A DNA stretch of 64,000 nt from Acidovorax sp. HDW3 (GCF_011303755.1 NZ_CP049885.1:1842001-1906000); one strand, 5' to 3'; positions 1 through 9,528 are shown, numbered from the stretch's first letter. The notes: generated by a model from the letters alone, not told the origin. Translations and numbers: made by a program.

Positions 1-381
1 TGTCACCGGAATGCCCGTGTGCTCCAGTGTCTGCAATCCACGATTTCCGACAATGCCGGTGAAACCGCCCAAGCCCACCAGCAAAGCGCCACGCAATTTC
101 AGCTCTTCCACGCCAGCGATTACACGACGAGCGATCTCCCGCGGCTGGGCGAGCATCTCTTCGGCTGTCAAAGGCAGGTAGTGCACCAGCCCTTCGCAAG
201 TTGCCCCCCGGGTACTGACAATGCCCCCAAAATCGATAAACGGCACCAGATTCCTCCGCTGCCAGGCAACCTCACCATGATCGCCGCTCTGTTCCGTGAT
301 GATGCGATCGAGCATGTCCACGATCTTGACGTGCCGCTTCAAGCCGACCGAGGTCGGATGCGCAATAAATCCGAATTTCAA
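1..381 (-). CDS. Acyl-ACP-reductase-like protein (N-terminal part only)
   Basis: The reading frame starts at a TTG at 381-379, preceded by GGGGAA, and stays open for 127 codons to the left window edge, so the C-terminal part is missing. The start reads KFGFIAHPTS, and a GGFTGIVGN motif follows near residue 112. Both resemble the N-terminal half of cyanobacterial long-chain acyl-ACP (fatty aldehyde-forming) reductases, which open with FGLIGH and carry a similar GGF(T/S)SI segment before the NAD(P)-binding fold. It lies 20 nt downstream of the ThDP enzyme and is probably the last visible gene of the same operon. If the resemblance is functional it would reduce an acyl thioester to an aldehyde. 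That is inference from about 130 residues; another dehydrogenase of the same fold is possible. Confidence 0.55.
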   Translation of the reverse strand, partial: MKFGFIAHPTSVGLKRHVKIVDMLDRIITEQSGDHGEVAWQRRNLVPFIDFGGIVSTRGATCEGLVHYLPLTAEEMLAQPREIARRVIAGVEELKLRGALLVGLGGFTGIVGNRGLQTLEHTGIPVT

Positions 382-401
382 CGTTGTTCCCCTATTAATC
401 C

Positions 402-2801
402 TTACTGGCGGCTCCATGCCGACTCGGACAGCAGGCTCAGTCCGTCACCATCCGAGTTGTGCGCCAAGGCCACCTCGAAGATCGTGATACGTCCGCGTGC
501 AGTGAGCGCCTGACGAATCGCCACCGCATCGAACATGGCCAGGGCCAGGCGCTCAACGGAAATGCCCTTCACCATCGTCATCCGGCCATCGCGTAGTACC
601 GGCAACAGCGTGACCTGCTCCTTGCCGTTCAACGCGTAGCGCTTGTCGAGATAGGCCTGGATCAGCGACAGCACGCCATTGTTGAGGTAGAACAGAGTGA
701 CGTTGAGCTGGCTGCCAAGCGGATTGCTGGCGAGGCAGCCGGGCAACCGGTGCTCGATGTTGGGAACCAGCGCCCGCGCGCCATCGCCGACAAAGGCCAG
801 CACGTTCTGGCAACTGGTGGCGGCAAGATAAGGCAAGGCCGTTAGCGCATCGCCCATCAGCGCCCGCCCATACCATCCAGAGAATCCCGGTCCCGTGCGC
901 GGAACGTTACGTACCGCCGAAATTCCGCCTCGCCCCACGTCATAGACGCCGAGATAGCGATAGTCCCGCTGCTCGATCAGCGCGGTCACCAGCTCACCCA
1001 GGCATTGGAAGAAATAGTTGGGGGTCATCGGCGAGGTGGGGATGCGGTCCACCGGTACCGCTTCAGGGAGCCGTTCCAGGGTATCGAGCTTGGCTTGCCG
1101 GTGGCGCAGCACCTCGGGAGCCACGTTCAGGCGCGCCATCACTTGCCGCAGGAAGTCCGCCACAGGCATCACCAGTGCAATATCGGTGAACGGGGAAATA
1201 TGGCGGGCCTGCCGGTTCACCTGGACCACCCGCAGCTGGCGCTTGATCTTCCCCTCGGAAAACGGAGTCGCTGCTTGGTCGACCTTGCTCTTCAGGAAGA
1301 ACACGCATTGCTCATCCGGTGGATTCAGCTCGTCCCCTTTATGTAGAAAGGCATGGATGCGACGGCTGAAGCCATACATCGCCAATGTGCCGAGATAGTT
1401 GCGGATGCGCTCGCCCCGATGACAGGGAGCAACGCTGCCAGGATGCACAAGACTGTCGGCAAGGGCGATCCCGGCACGCCTGGCGATCGTGTAGACGAGT
1501 TCGCGTTCCTCATCGGACAACGCGCCGCATTGCCACAGAATGTGGACGGGCTCGTTGTTGATCAGGCGTATCACCGCATCCAGCCCGCTGTCGTCAGCGT
1601 CATCAGTGGGCGACGGCACCCACTGCGGCGAAATTGGGCCGCCGCTTTCGGTGCGTGACTCCAGCACTGCCTGCGTGGCGAACACGAATACCGGCTTGGC
1701 GTGCTGGTTCAACAGGGAAAACGCCAACTCCAACTGCGCGGCAATCTCGTCGGGCTTGCTGATGAAGACACTGGGCAGGCCGCGTGCGGCGATGACGCCA
1801 TGGCCGTCGTTGTCGATATCCAGGGTGCCCTGAAAGGCAAACCAGGTGCTCTGCGGACTGTCGGCGCAGACGATCAGACCCGGTGCGCCGGCGCGGGCCA
1901 GATTGGCGAGCGTGCCACGAAATTCATCGATCATGCCCGACGTGACCACGATCACGTAGGCTCTGCGGAACATCTGCCAGCCGGCCTGCGCACTTGCTGC
2001 CAGGGCGTGTTCATTGCATGCGCTGAAGCAGCGCACCGCAGTCCCAATCTGAAGGCTCTGCATCGAATCGATGAGGCTGGCCACCATGGAGCCGGTGTAG
2101 TAGTGCACATCCCATTGTTCGCCCCAGTGCTGCCGCATGTAACGATTGATTTCCACCGCAACCCTTCCCGGCGGGATAGCTCCCTGGATGGCGCGCGCCA
2201 GAAAGCGGTTGAAATGAGCATGCTCCAGGTGATCCATCAACAGGCGCAGCAGGTCCGCACGACGGGCATGCTGGCCGGTGCCATGGAGGCGCAGTTGCAG
2301 GTTGCCTTGCGTGTACCGATGCAGTTCCTGATGCGCCTGGGCCGGCAGATATACCACCACCGAGGCGGGAGACAGCCGCGGTGGATGCTCACGTTTAATG
2401 CACTCCGACATAAGCGCCGCCAGCCCAGCCTCCACGTTCGACAGGCCGCTTTCTCCTTGAGCCGGCACTGTGGCATCGACGACGAAAAATTCGACCGAGA
2501 GTCGCCCGCTCAAGGCCGATAGACCATTCATGGCTGCCGCAGTCGATGGGTAGTGCAGCAGGCACAATTCCGGGCGAGGTGCCACGCCGCCTGCAGACAA
2601 ATACTCCGACACATTTGCAATCACAGACTGCAGTACCGCGCTGTCATCCACATTGACGTGTGTGCGATCCGGCTCCACCATGGGCACCTGCTCACGTGAC
2701 GCCCTCTCGCAAAACGCTCCTATTTGTTCGACAGCGAAAGAAAGGTCCTCTAGCAATGCTGTGTCCGATGAAATAAGGCACACACCGACGGTCTCGACCA
2801 T
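402..2801 (-). CDS. Large thiamine-diphosphate-dependent enzyme (decarboxylase/carboligase-like)
   Basis: 799 residues from the ATG at 2801, chosen because AAAGGAA sits 5 nt upstream; an in-frame ATG at 2858 and an open frame to 2945 lack a good ribosome site. Residues about 1-225 form a non-ThDP N-terminal region. A PYR-like domain follows, with a candidate catalytic Glu in ACNEHALAA (about residue 264). The C-terminal domain carries the ThDP signature: GDG at about 672 and NN at about 707 (YLNNG), which bind Mg and the cofactor diphosphate. The length exceeds usual ThDP decarboxylases (550-600) and is closer to large carboligases such as PigD of the prodigiosin pathway. It sits between the MFS gene and an acyl-ACP-reductase-like gene, which suggests it makes or modifies a small molecule handled by this locus. 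The substrate cannot be told from sequence. Confidence 0.75.
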   Translation of the reverse strand: MVETVGVCLISSDTALLEDLSFAVEQIGAFCERASREQVPMVEPDRTHVNVDDSAVLQSVIANVSEYLSAGGVAPRPELCLLHYPSTAAAMNGLSALSGRLSVEFFVVDATVPAQGESGLSNVEAGLAALMSECIKREHPPRLSPASVVVYLPAQAHQELHRYTQGNLQLRLHGTGQHARRADLLRLLMDHLEHAHFNRFLARAIQGAIPPGRVAVEINRYMRQHWGEQWDVHYYTGSMVASLIDSMQSLQIGTAVRCFSACNEHALAASAQAGWQMFRRAYVIVVTSGMIDEFRGTLANLARAGAPGLIVCADSPQSTWFAFQGTLDIDNDGHGVIAARGLPSVFISKPDEIAAQLELAFSLLNQHAKPVFVFATQAVLESRTESGGPISPQWVPSPTDDADDSGLDAVIRLINNEPVHILWQCGALSDEERELVYTIARRAGIALADSLVHPGSVAPCHRGERIRNYLGTLAMYGFSRRIHAFLHKGDELNPPDEQCVFFLKSKVDQAATPFSEGKIKRQLRVVQVNRQARHISPFTDIALVMPVADFLRQVMARLNVAPEVLRHRQAKLDTLERLPEAVPVDRIPTSPMTPNYFFQCLGELVTALIEQRDYRYLGVYDVGRGGISAVRNVPRTGPGFSGWYGRALMGDALTALPYLAATSCQNVLAFVGDGARALVPNIEHRLPGCLASNPLGSQLNVTLFYLNNGVLSLIQAYLDKRYALNGKEQVTLLPVLRDGRMTMVKGISVERLALAMFDAVAIRQALTARGRITIFEVALAHNSDGDGLSLLSESAWSRQ

Positions 2802-2907
2802 TTCGATTCCTTTAGCCAGGGCTCGAGTGAATGACAGGCTGAGAGCATGAGATCCCATGCTGATCGCAGGCTCCCGCGTGACACCAACGCGAGTCCGCCT
2901 CCGCACA

Positions 2908-4215
2908 TCAGCCGTTACTCTTGCATTTGATGAACGCGTTGGCATCGCTCACTTGGTGATCGCGCACCGCCCGGTCAATGTGATGCCGCTGTCGCATTGC
3001 CAGGGCAAACACGCCCAGCATGGCTAGAGTCAGGCTAGACAGCATGCCTGCGTACCCGAAGCGGTCGAGCATCACGCCAGCCAGCGGAAGCACGAGCAGG
3101 CGGCTGAGGGTGAACAGGCTGGCTTGCATCCCATAGTCGGCCGCCTGGTACTGAGGCCGTGTGAACCCCATCATCAGCCCGAACGCGAGCGCCGATGTCG
3201 CACCCATGGTGCAGGCCAGCGCAATCGCCCCGACAACGAAGGCTATCTGCCCCGCTCCGCTCCATGCCAGCAGCGCCAGCCCTCCTAGGGCCACAATGTT
3301 CAGGCCCGCGAACAGAACAAGGGCACGGGATACACCGATGGACACGATCAACCTTGCCGTCCCAATACTGGCAAGCGCACCGACCGCACTGCCGAGCACC
3401 CCGACCACCCATGCCACCTGGTTGGCCGCAAATCCGTGGTCCAGCAACAAGGGTTTGAGATAGATCCATGCCGCACCCACCAGCGGGAAGTAGGACAACA
3501 GCAGCAGAGTCCAGGCATTGGCACCCGGTTGCTTGAAGTATCCCGCCAGCAAGGCCGTTCGAGCGGTGATACCTTGTGTGCTTGCTGCTGGGAGCTCGGT
3601 CGCCGGCTCCTTGAACACGACAAGCAGGCCGATCCCGATCAGGATAGGTATCGTCATCACAACAAATGGCGCTTGCCAACCCCAGCGCTCATGTACCAAA
3701 AGCATCAGGCCGCCGCCGATGATGGCCCCCAGGAAGACCGCCGCCGAGCGAACACCCCCAGCACGCATCCGTTCCGAAGACGGCAGGACTTTAATGGCAA
3801 GTGCGTTCACGGGGATGTCGGCCCAGGTGGCCATCAACCCCGCACCCAGTGCCATGAGGAACAGACGTCCGCCGTCGACCGCTAGGTCTTGCTGCCCAAT
3901 GGCGAGCAGAAGTACCGCGTAGGCCACGCATACGCCTATCGCCCAGATCTTGTAATGACCGGCCGCCCAACGCATACGCTCCACGGGTGCCGCCAGCATG
4001 AATTTGAACACCGCCGGTAGCCCCGCCAACTGAAAAAAACCAATTTCGGTACCCGACCAGCCATGCTGGCGTAGCACGAGTGGCAGGCCCAGCACTAGAT
4101 AGATGCTGGGTGCAATCAGGGCCAGATGCAGAAAGCCAAACATGGCCTGTCGCGCCCCGTGTCGGACGCTGTCATTCATCACGACCAGCGCCGGATTCCG
4201 ATCCACGGTATTCAT
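2908..4215 (-). CDS. MFS permease, RhtX/FptX-like siderophore transporter
   Basis: 435 residues from an ATG that overlaps the methyltransferase stop as ATGA (4212-4215), a sign of translational coupling; the frame is open further upstream but only through the methyltransferase. About twelve hydrophobic segments are visible, with an N-terminal half from residue 25 and a cytoplasmic loop around residues 200-220 before the second set of helices, as in the AmpG/RhtX branch of the major facilitator superfamily. RhtX and FptX move ferri-siderophores (rhizobactin, pyochelin) from periplasm to cytoplasm. The TonB receptor two genes upstream and the PchR-type regulator support the same role here. Export rather than import cannot be excluded. 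Confidence 0.75.
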   Translation of the reverse strand: MNTVDRNPALVVMNDSVRHGARQAMFGFLHLALIAPSIYLVLGLPLVLRQHGWSGTEIGFFQLAGLPAVFKFMLAAPVERMRWAAGHYKIWAIGVCVAYAVLLLAIGQQDLAVDGGRLFLMALGAGLMATWADIPVNALAIKVLPSSERMRAGGVRSAAVFLGAIIGGGLMLLVHERWGWQAPFVVMTIPILIGIGLLVVFKEPATELPAASTQGITARTALLAGYFKQPGANAWTLLLLSYFPLVGAAWIYLKPLLLDHGFAANQVAWVVGVLGSAVGALASIGTARLIVSIGVSRALVLFAGLNIVALGGLALLAWSGAGQIAFVVGAIALACTMGATSALAFGLMMGFTRPQYQAADYGMQASLFTLSRLLVLPLAGVMLDRFGYAGMLSSLTLAMLGVFALAMRQRHHIDRAVRDHQVSDANAFIKCKSNG

Positions 4216-5258
4216 CGGCACACCTGCACCTGTACTGGCGCCAATGGAAACAGGTCGCTTTCGAAGGTACCGACGCTGTCGAATCCAGCGGCGAACAGCG
4301 CCTCGACGAGTTCCCCCTGGCGTCCGACATGATGGCCGCGCATCAGCAATGGCAAGTAATACGCCAACACTGTGGCGGCCTGCGGCGCTGTGAGCGGAAT
4401 CTCGGCATGGATGCTGACAAACAACCCACCCGGCGCAAGCGCCGCGCGAATCTTGCGCAACGTCTGCGCGAGATCTGGCACGAAATGCAGAACCGAAGCG
4501 CACCAGATGAAATCGTAACCGTGGCCAATGTCATCGCGGGTCAAATCGCCTCCTTGCACCGACAGGCGAGCACCAAGCTGCGCCACCTCGATGTTCTGCC
4601 TTGCCACCGCAGCTGTTGGAGGCAGGTCAAACGCGGTGCCATGGCACTCGGGAAGGGCGTGTGCCAACGCAATGGCGACCATGCCGGGACCACAACCGAG
4701 ATCCAGGAAACGTCGGATTCCCTTTAGGTCTGGTAGGCGATCAATTACCTTCAGCGCCGCCTCGACCGTGACCGCTCTTTGTTCCTGTACGATTTTCGTC
4801 CGGGCGAGTGTGGCCCAGCATTGATCGGTCGGCACCGGCGGTGGTGGTTCCTCCTTGTTGGCGCGCCGTTGCAGATGGTCCGACAGCTGCGCGCCAAACT
4901 CACGCAGCGACCGAAGGCGAAAGGTCCAGGCGTCACCGCAGTAATCAGGAGAGTGCTTGACGAAATACCGCTTTGCACTGCAGCTGACGCGGTAGCGTTG
5001 TGTCGACGCTGCGTCGGCATAGACCTGAATCAGCTCGAGCAGATCCATGCCCCATAACAACTTCAGAACAGGTTCCAGTTTGTTCGGATCGAGATCGAGC
5101 CGCACTGCGATTTCCTCGGCGCTGGACTGCTCGGTCAGCACGTCGAACAGGCCGGCACTCAGCGCGGTAGCCAGTGCATCGGCCTGCACAGAGGCCAGTG
5201 CGAGATCCCAGCAGGGTTGCAGGGGATGGGTATGTTGAAATTGCATGACGATTCTCAC
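4212..5258 (-). CDS. SAM-dependent methyltransferase with dimerisation domain
   Basis: 348 residues from a GTG whose last bases overlap the receptor stop (GTGA, 5255-5258); an ATG at 5246 is an alternative start. Residues about 20-110 form a winged-helix dimerisation domain of the plant/polyketide O-methyltransferase type (QADALATALSAGLFDVL). The Rossmann domain carries the SAM-binding motif FLDLGCGPGMVAIAL near residue 190 and an acidic residue after the second strand (TAFDLPP). Such enzymes methylate hydroxyl or similar groups on aromatic or polyketide scaffolds. The position between the receptor and permease genes in an overlapping operon suggests it tailors the ligand, but the acceptor is unknown. 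Confidence 0.8.
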   Translation of the reverse strand: MRIVMQFQHTHPLQPCWDLALASVQADALATALSAGLFDVLTEQSSAEEIAVRLDLDPNKLEPVLKLLWGMDLLELIQVYADAASTQRYRVSCSAKRYFVKHSPDYCGDAWTFRLRSLREFGAQLSDHLQRRANKEEPPPPVPTDQCWATLARTKIVQEQRAVTVEAALKVIDRLPDLKGIRRFLDLGCGPGMVAIALAHALPECHGTAFDLPPTAAVARQNIEVAQLGARLSVQGGDLTRDDIGHGYDFIWCASVLHFVPDLAQTLRKIRAALAPGGLFVSIHAEIPLTAPQAATVLAYYLPLLMRGHHVGRQGELVEALFAAGFDSVGTFESDLFPLAPVQVQVCR

Positions 5259-7246
5259 AGATGCCAGGTCAATCGCAGGCCCACTTCACGTGGCGGGCTG
5301 TAGATCGTGGTTGTGCCATTCAGAAAGCCGATGGTGTCGTACTTCTTGTTCCCGGCGTTATGGACATAGGCGGACAACTCGGTGTGTCCGAAGGTGTAGC
5401 CCGCCATCAGGTTGACGACGCCGTACCCGGCACGGCCATATTTGTTCGCGGCATCGAGATAAATCTTGCTGGCGCCATTGAGGCGAGCTTGGACGTACCA
5501 GCCTTGCGGCGCGTCGTAACGCACGCCGAGGTGCCCGGTGGCATCCGATGCGAGCGGGCTGTGATTGCCCTTCCAGTCGTTGGTGCCGTCCTTGAACTCG
5601 CGAAAGCGCGTGCGATTCAGTCCGAGGGCCGCCTGAATCTGCCAGCCCGAGCCCAGCAAATACTGGAATTCAGCCTCAACGCCGACCGGACGCGCCGATG
5701 CCGCATTGGTGAGGAACATTTGACCGGGCGAGCCGATTTGCTGAACCTGCATATCCCGCACGTCCATCAGGTAGACCGCCGCGCCGTAGCGCAGCCGCCG
5801 GTCCAGAAGCCGCCCCTTGGCACCAAGCTCGAATGAGCGCACCCGTTCCGGCTGGTAGCGCCGATAGGCCTCGGGAGCAAACGCATTGAAACCTCCTGCG
5901 CGAAAGCCGTCGGTGACGCTGGCATAGACTTGCGCATCCTGCCGCCATTGATATTGCAGGGCCAACTTGGGCGAGAAGTGGGTCCAATCGCGCGACTGTT
6001 CGCCACCTCCAGACAGGGCGAAGCGCACCTCATCCCGCTCGATGCGACCGCCGACAGTGACCACCCATCGATCGGCCAGCGGGATACTCCAGTGGGTAAA
6101 CAATGCCGTCGAGTTGCCTTTTTGCGTGGCGGAGGCCGTTGTCGAACCCAGCGGAATCTTCTGCCCGAAGCTCAGATCGTGATCGTCGCGGTCTGCGTAG
6201 AAACCCGCCAGCCATTGCGCCTGGCCAAACCGGCCCTCCAGACGGAACTCCTGCGACAGCGTCCGAAAATGGTGATTGCGGCTGACATGCAAAAGGTCCG
6301 CAGGCATGAAGTCGATGTCCTGCTTGATGCGGTCGGTGAATTCGTTGTTTGCCGTGACTGAGCGCAGACGCAGGCCGGGCGCCAACTCGTGCGATACGTC
6401 GAGCGACACGGTGCGCGCGGTCGAGTTGTTCCAGCTGTCTGTGCCGGAGCGAACCGTGCCGCGCGGCGCCGTCACCGCTCCCCACAGGGAGCCTGCATCG
6501 CGATAGTCCCGCTGGGCATAGCGAAGCGTGGCATCGGTTCGGTCACCAGGCGTCCAGCGCAGCACCAGGCGGCCATTGTGGCGTTCGCGGTCATCCTCCT
6601 TGTGTCCCTTGAAGATGTTGTCGATAAAACCGTCCTGCTCGAAGAACTCGCCGGCCACACCCAGGTAAAGCGTGTCCTTCACCAGCGCGTGGCTTGCATC
6701 GAAGCGCAGTGCACGCTTGTCGCGACTGCCGACCTCGGCAGAAACGACGGCATAGGGATCATTCCCCGGCTTGCGCGTGACGATGCTGACCACGCCGGCC
6801 TCGGCATTGCGCCCGTACAGCGTGGACTGCGGCCCGCGCAGCACCTCCACCCGCTCGATGCCCAGCAGGTTGTCGTCAAAGCCCTGTCCTCTCAGGGTCG
6901 GCACGCCGTCGACCACGAGTGCAATCGAGGACGAAAACCCCATGATATTGGCCGTCAGACCTCGCATCACCGGCGGCTGCAGGCCCGACTGCCCCGACGA
7001 TTGGAAGGTGAAGCCAGGAGTCATCTGGGCTACACCTTCAAGGCTGTCGATTCCAGCGGCTTCCAGATCTTCACCGGCAAACGCAGAGATGCTGGCCGCC
7101 ACCGTTTCAAGTGACTGGGCCTGCTTGTTAACCGTCACGGTCACCGCTGGAAGCTCGATTTCCGCATGCGCCGACGCGCCGAAGCTCGCCAGCAGAACCG
7201 GCAGCCAAAGTCGCCTAGCATGAAGATCTGTACGGTTTGACACCAT
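5255..7246 (-). CDS. TonB-dependent outer-membrane receptor (siderophore type)
   Basis: 663 residues. The ATG at 7246 is preceded by GAGGTCAGGAA. A Sec signal peptide is visible (hydrophobic run ending ASFGASAHA, about residue 28), then a TonB-box-like VTVTVNK. The plug domain (about 50-165) contains GIERVEVLRGPQSTLYGRNA, the usual plug motif. A beta-barrel of repeating amphipathic strands follows, ending in a terminal aromatic strand (GLRLTWHL). It resembles FyuA/FptA-type receptors. It would import a ferric chelate, or another metal complex, across the outer membrane with TonB-ExbBD energy. It is first in a minus-strand operon with overlapping downstream genes and diverges from the AraC regulator across a Fur-box-like region. 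Confidence 0.9.
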   Translation of the reverse strand: MVSNRTDLHARRLWLPVLLASFGASAHAEIELPAVTVTVNKQAQSLETVAASISAFAGEDLEAAGIDSLEGVAQMTPGFTFQSSGQSGLQPPVMRGLTANIMGFSSSIALVVDGVPTLRGQGFDDNLLGIERVEVLRGPQSTLYGRNAEAGVVSIVTRKPGNDPYAVVSAEVGSRDKRALRFDASHALVKDTLYLGVAGEFFEQDGFIDNIFKGHKEDDRERHNGRLVLRWTPGDRTDATLRYAQRDYRDAGSLWGAVTAPRGTVRSGTDSWNNSTARTVSLDVSHELAPGLRLRSVTANNEFTDRIKQDIDFMPADLLHVSRNHHFRTLSQEFRLEGRFGQAQWLAGFYADRDDHDLSFGQKIPLGSTTASATQKGNSTALFTHWSIPLADRWVVTVGGRIERDEVRFALSGGGEQSRDWTHFSPKLALQYQWRQDAQVYASVTDGFRAGGFNAFAPEAYRRYQPERVRSFELGAKGRLLDRRLRYGAAVYLMDVRDMQVQQIGSPGQMFLTNAASARPVGVEAEFQYLLGSGWQIQAALGLNRTRFREFKDGTNDWKGNHSPLASDATGHLGVRYDAPQGWYVQARLNGASKIYLDAANKYGRAGYGVVNLMAGYTFGHTELSAYVHNAGNKKYDTIGFLNGTTTIYSPPREVGLRLTWHL

Positions 7247-7356
7247 TTCCTGACCTCAAATAGATAGTTGTTGCTCAATTCGCTTCTTGTTAGACAGAGA
7301 AGCCCTCGCCCCTTGGCAACCATGTCATCGATAGGGTTGACGACAGATGCCTGATA

Positions 7357-7392
7357 GATAATGATATTTCACAACAAGAATGATTCTTATTC
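7357..7392. promoter_or_regulatory. Fur-box-like hexamers between divergent receptor and AraC genes
   Basis: GATAATGATATT (7357-7368) matches two tandem Fur hexamers closely. GAATGATTCTTATTC (7378-7392), read on the other strand, gives GAATAA and GAATCA, also hexamer-like. They lie in the 223-bp gap between the receptor start (7246) and the AraC start (7470), where iron-dependent control of both directions would be expected. Binding is inferred only from sequence. Confidence 0.5.
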
Positions 7393-7469
7393 CTGTTTGT
7401 ATCAGAACCAATGTATTTCGTATGCAATCCGTGCGGTTGGACTGGAGGCACGGCGCACGAGGAGGTCAT

Positions 7470-8414
7470 ATGCCATACCGGGTTTCACTCGAAATCTCGA
7501 GACGTCGGGAAACACGACAAGAAGGTTGGGAGCGGCAACAGCTGCCGGATGAACTAGGTGATTGCCTGACGGATAGCTTCCATATTGGACCCGGCATCAG
7601 CCTTCTCCGGACTCGCTACCGACCACAGCAGGATCTTGTAGAGGAAAGTCTCAAGCAGTTGGAACAGCCGGTTCTCGCCATCACGTTCGGGTTGGTCGGT
7701 GAATCGTTGTTCAGAAGCCGGTACGGTACGGAGCTGCACTTCCAAAGAGGCCATACCACCGTTTCGACCTTCCGTTGCATCCAAGGTGAACGTCACTACC
7801 GGTCCGATCTCGTGGCGAGACAGTTGCGACTGCTGATCGGAGCAGAAATACTGAGCCACTACCTAGGCGAAAAGACCTGCAAATTGCTTTTGGATGGAAA
7901 GGGGGGCGTACAACTGCTGGCACATCGCCCGACAACTGGAGCCAGCCTGGCTCACGCCAATGCCCTGCTAAAAGAAACGGAAAACGAATCCCTAGACAAG
8001 TTGCAGACCCACATTCATGTCCTCGGCCTGCTGGCCGAGCAACTACGCCACCTAGACCTGCAACTTCCGAAGCGCATGCCGCGTCATTGCCAACGCGACA
8101 TCGAAAAAATCGACGAGGCCAGGGCGATTCTGGATGCCCGAATGGACCAGGGCCTGACGGTCTCCGAACTAGCCGCCGCCGTCGGCCTCAATGAATGCAA
8201 ACTACGAGATGGCTTCCGTCATCGCTTCAATATGAGCCCCCACCGTTTGCTTCTGGAAGCGAGAATGAAGAAGGCTTGGCAGTTGCTGGAAACCGGCTGC
8301 CAGGTGGCCGAGGCGGCGTATTCGGTCGGCTATGAGCATCCCAGTAACTTCAGTGCTGCCTTCTCGCGGTTTTTTGGTTGTGCACCAAAATCCGTGTTCG
8401 GGCCGAAACGCTGA
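7470..8414 (+). CDS. AraC-family transcriptional regulator, PchR-like
   Basis: 314 residues from the ATG at 7470, chosen because AGGAGGT lies directly upstream (7460-7466); the frame is open to 7380 without a better site. The C-terminal 100 residues form the AraC/XylS double helix-turn-helix (GLTVSELAAAVGLNECKLR, then VAEAAYSVGYEHPSNFSAAF). The N-terminal region lacks an obvious cupin barrel and is similar in layout to PchR, which senses the ferri-siderophore in the cytoplasm and activates receptor and permease genes. Divergent orientation to the receptor operon fits that model. Its inducer is unknown. Confidence 0.85.
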   Translation: MPYRVSLEISRRRETRQEGWERQQLPDELGDCLTDSFHIGPGISLLRTRYRPQQDLVEESLKQLEQPVLAITFGLVGESLFRSRYGTELHFQRGHTTVSTFRCIQGERHYRSDLVARQLRLLIGAEILSHYLGEKTCKLLLDGKGGVQLLAHRPTTGASLAHANALLKETENESLDKLQTHIHVLGLLAEQLRHLDLQLPKRMPRHCQRDIEKIDEARAILDARMDQGLTVSELAAAVGLNECKLRDGFRHRFNMSPHRLLLEARMKKAWQLLETGCQVAEAAYSVGYEHPSNFSAAFSRFFGCAPKSVFGPKR

Positions 8415-8443
8415 GGCACTTATGAAACGCCGACCAAACAGAG

Positions 8444-8674
8444 TCAGCAATTAATTCTGCAGGCATGGACATACTGACCCGCGAGCACGCGAAAGCCCCG
8501 CACGAACAGCTCCTTCAATCGGGACGACGCGCTGGAAAAAAACACTCGATAGGCCCAAATACCGCCGACGATGAAAACGATGTAACCCCATGTGCTGCGG
8601 GGAAAAATGATACAAAGAACCAATGCGGCTATGGCCGCAATAACGCCGCTACTTGCCTTTGTCTTTTCTGCCAT
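8444..8674 (-). CDS. Small two-helix membrane protein, unknown function
   Basis: 76 residues from an ATG at 8674 with GAGGGAAC just upstream. Two hydrophobic segments (about residues 10-24 and 29-42) separated by RSTWG suggest a small inner-membrane hairpin; the rest is basic. I do not recognise the family. It is convergent with the AraC gene, with about 30 bp between the stops. Confidence 0.45.
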   Translation of the reverse strand: MAEKTKASSGVIAAIAALVLCIIFPRSTWGYIVFIVGGIWAYRVFFSSASSRLKELFVRGFRVLAGQYVHACRINC

Positions 8675-8952
8675 CCCGTTCCCTCGCACTTGAAAGGCGC
8701 ATCTGCGCTGACCCAAAAGAGTGCGTTACAGTAACAGATTGTCATCTGTAGGGCGAAGGATTTCGGCCATACACCAACGGTCCAACTTCCAAGTGCACAG
8801 AGCAGACCTATGCATGCGCGCCTGCGCGGCTACGGAAGGCAACTTATACGGTTTGCGTGCTGAACAGTTACTGATCGAGAACCAAAAAGCGCGACAGTTT
8901 TCAAGACGACGGGGCAGTGGCTTCCGATACGACCCGATCGCGCCGACAAGGA

Positions 8953-9288
8953 TCACAATGAACCCGACTCGTCCACCCGGCGAGCGATCCATTCACGAAC
9001 CGCTCTGGCAGACCAAGAAGCTGCACGCTGACCAATCTTGATTGAGCGCGGAAACTGCCCACGTGCCATTTGGTCATATAGCGCGGAGCGGCACATCCCG
9101 GTAAGGCGAAGAACCTCTGGCAACCGTATCAGCCGGTCCCCCTCCCCTGCGAGCACCTGCTGCATACCAGGCTCTCCATCGAGCAGCAATGACAGCGCTT
9201 CCTGCAACAGCTGCACTGCACGATCCTGCGCAGTGTCATTCTTCCTCCCTGGCCGACGCCGATTTTCACTGTAGATTCCAGTCTGCAT
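8953..9288 (-). CDS. AlpA-like helix-turn-helix regulator
   Basis: 111 residues from the ATG at 9288, chosen for GAGGAGTG upstream; the frame continues open to 9435 without a site. The C-terminal 60 residues match the AlpA/phage excisionase-type winged helix: RLPEVLRLTGMCRSALYDQM, then GQFPRSIKIGQRAASW and a terminal REWIARR. The N-terminal 45 residues are polar and not shared with short AlpA proteins. Such proteins often control integrase genes of nearby prophages or islands; none is seen next to it here. Confidence 0.7.
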   Translation of the reverse strand: MQTGIYSENRRRPGRKNDTAQDRAVQLLQEALSLLLDGEPGMQQVLAGEGDRLIRLPEVLRLTGMCRSALYDQMARGQFPRSIKIGQRAASWSARAVREWIARRVDESGSL

Positions 9289-9528
9289 GCCGCACTCCTC
9301 TAAACCACGCGGCGCCAAGCCGCATGCTCCACAGAGTGCCCAAGAAGTCCAGCAACTCCAACCCGCCCTAGCGCAGCTCAGCGAAAACCGTCCAACTGAG
9401 CCGACAAAAGCCTGCCGCTTGGAGATATCAGGCATCGCTCTATCAAAAAATTTCGGTCTTTCTTGAAGGTGTCACCGTGGCCGGTGATCGCCTTGCGCTG
9501 ACTTCAGCCGTGGCCGAGAACGCTGTGC

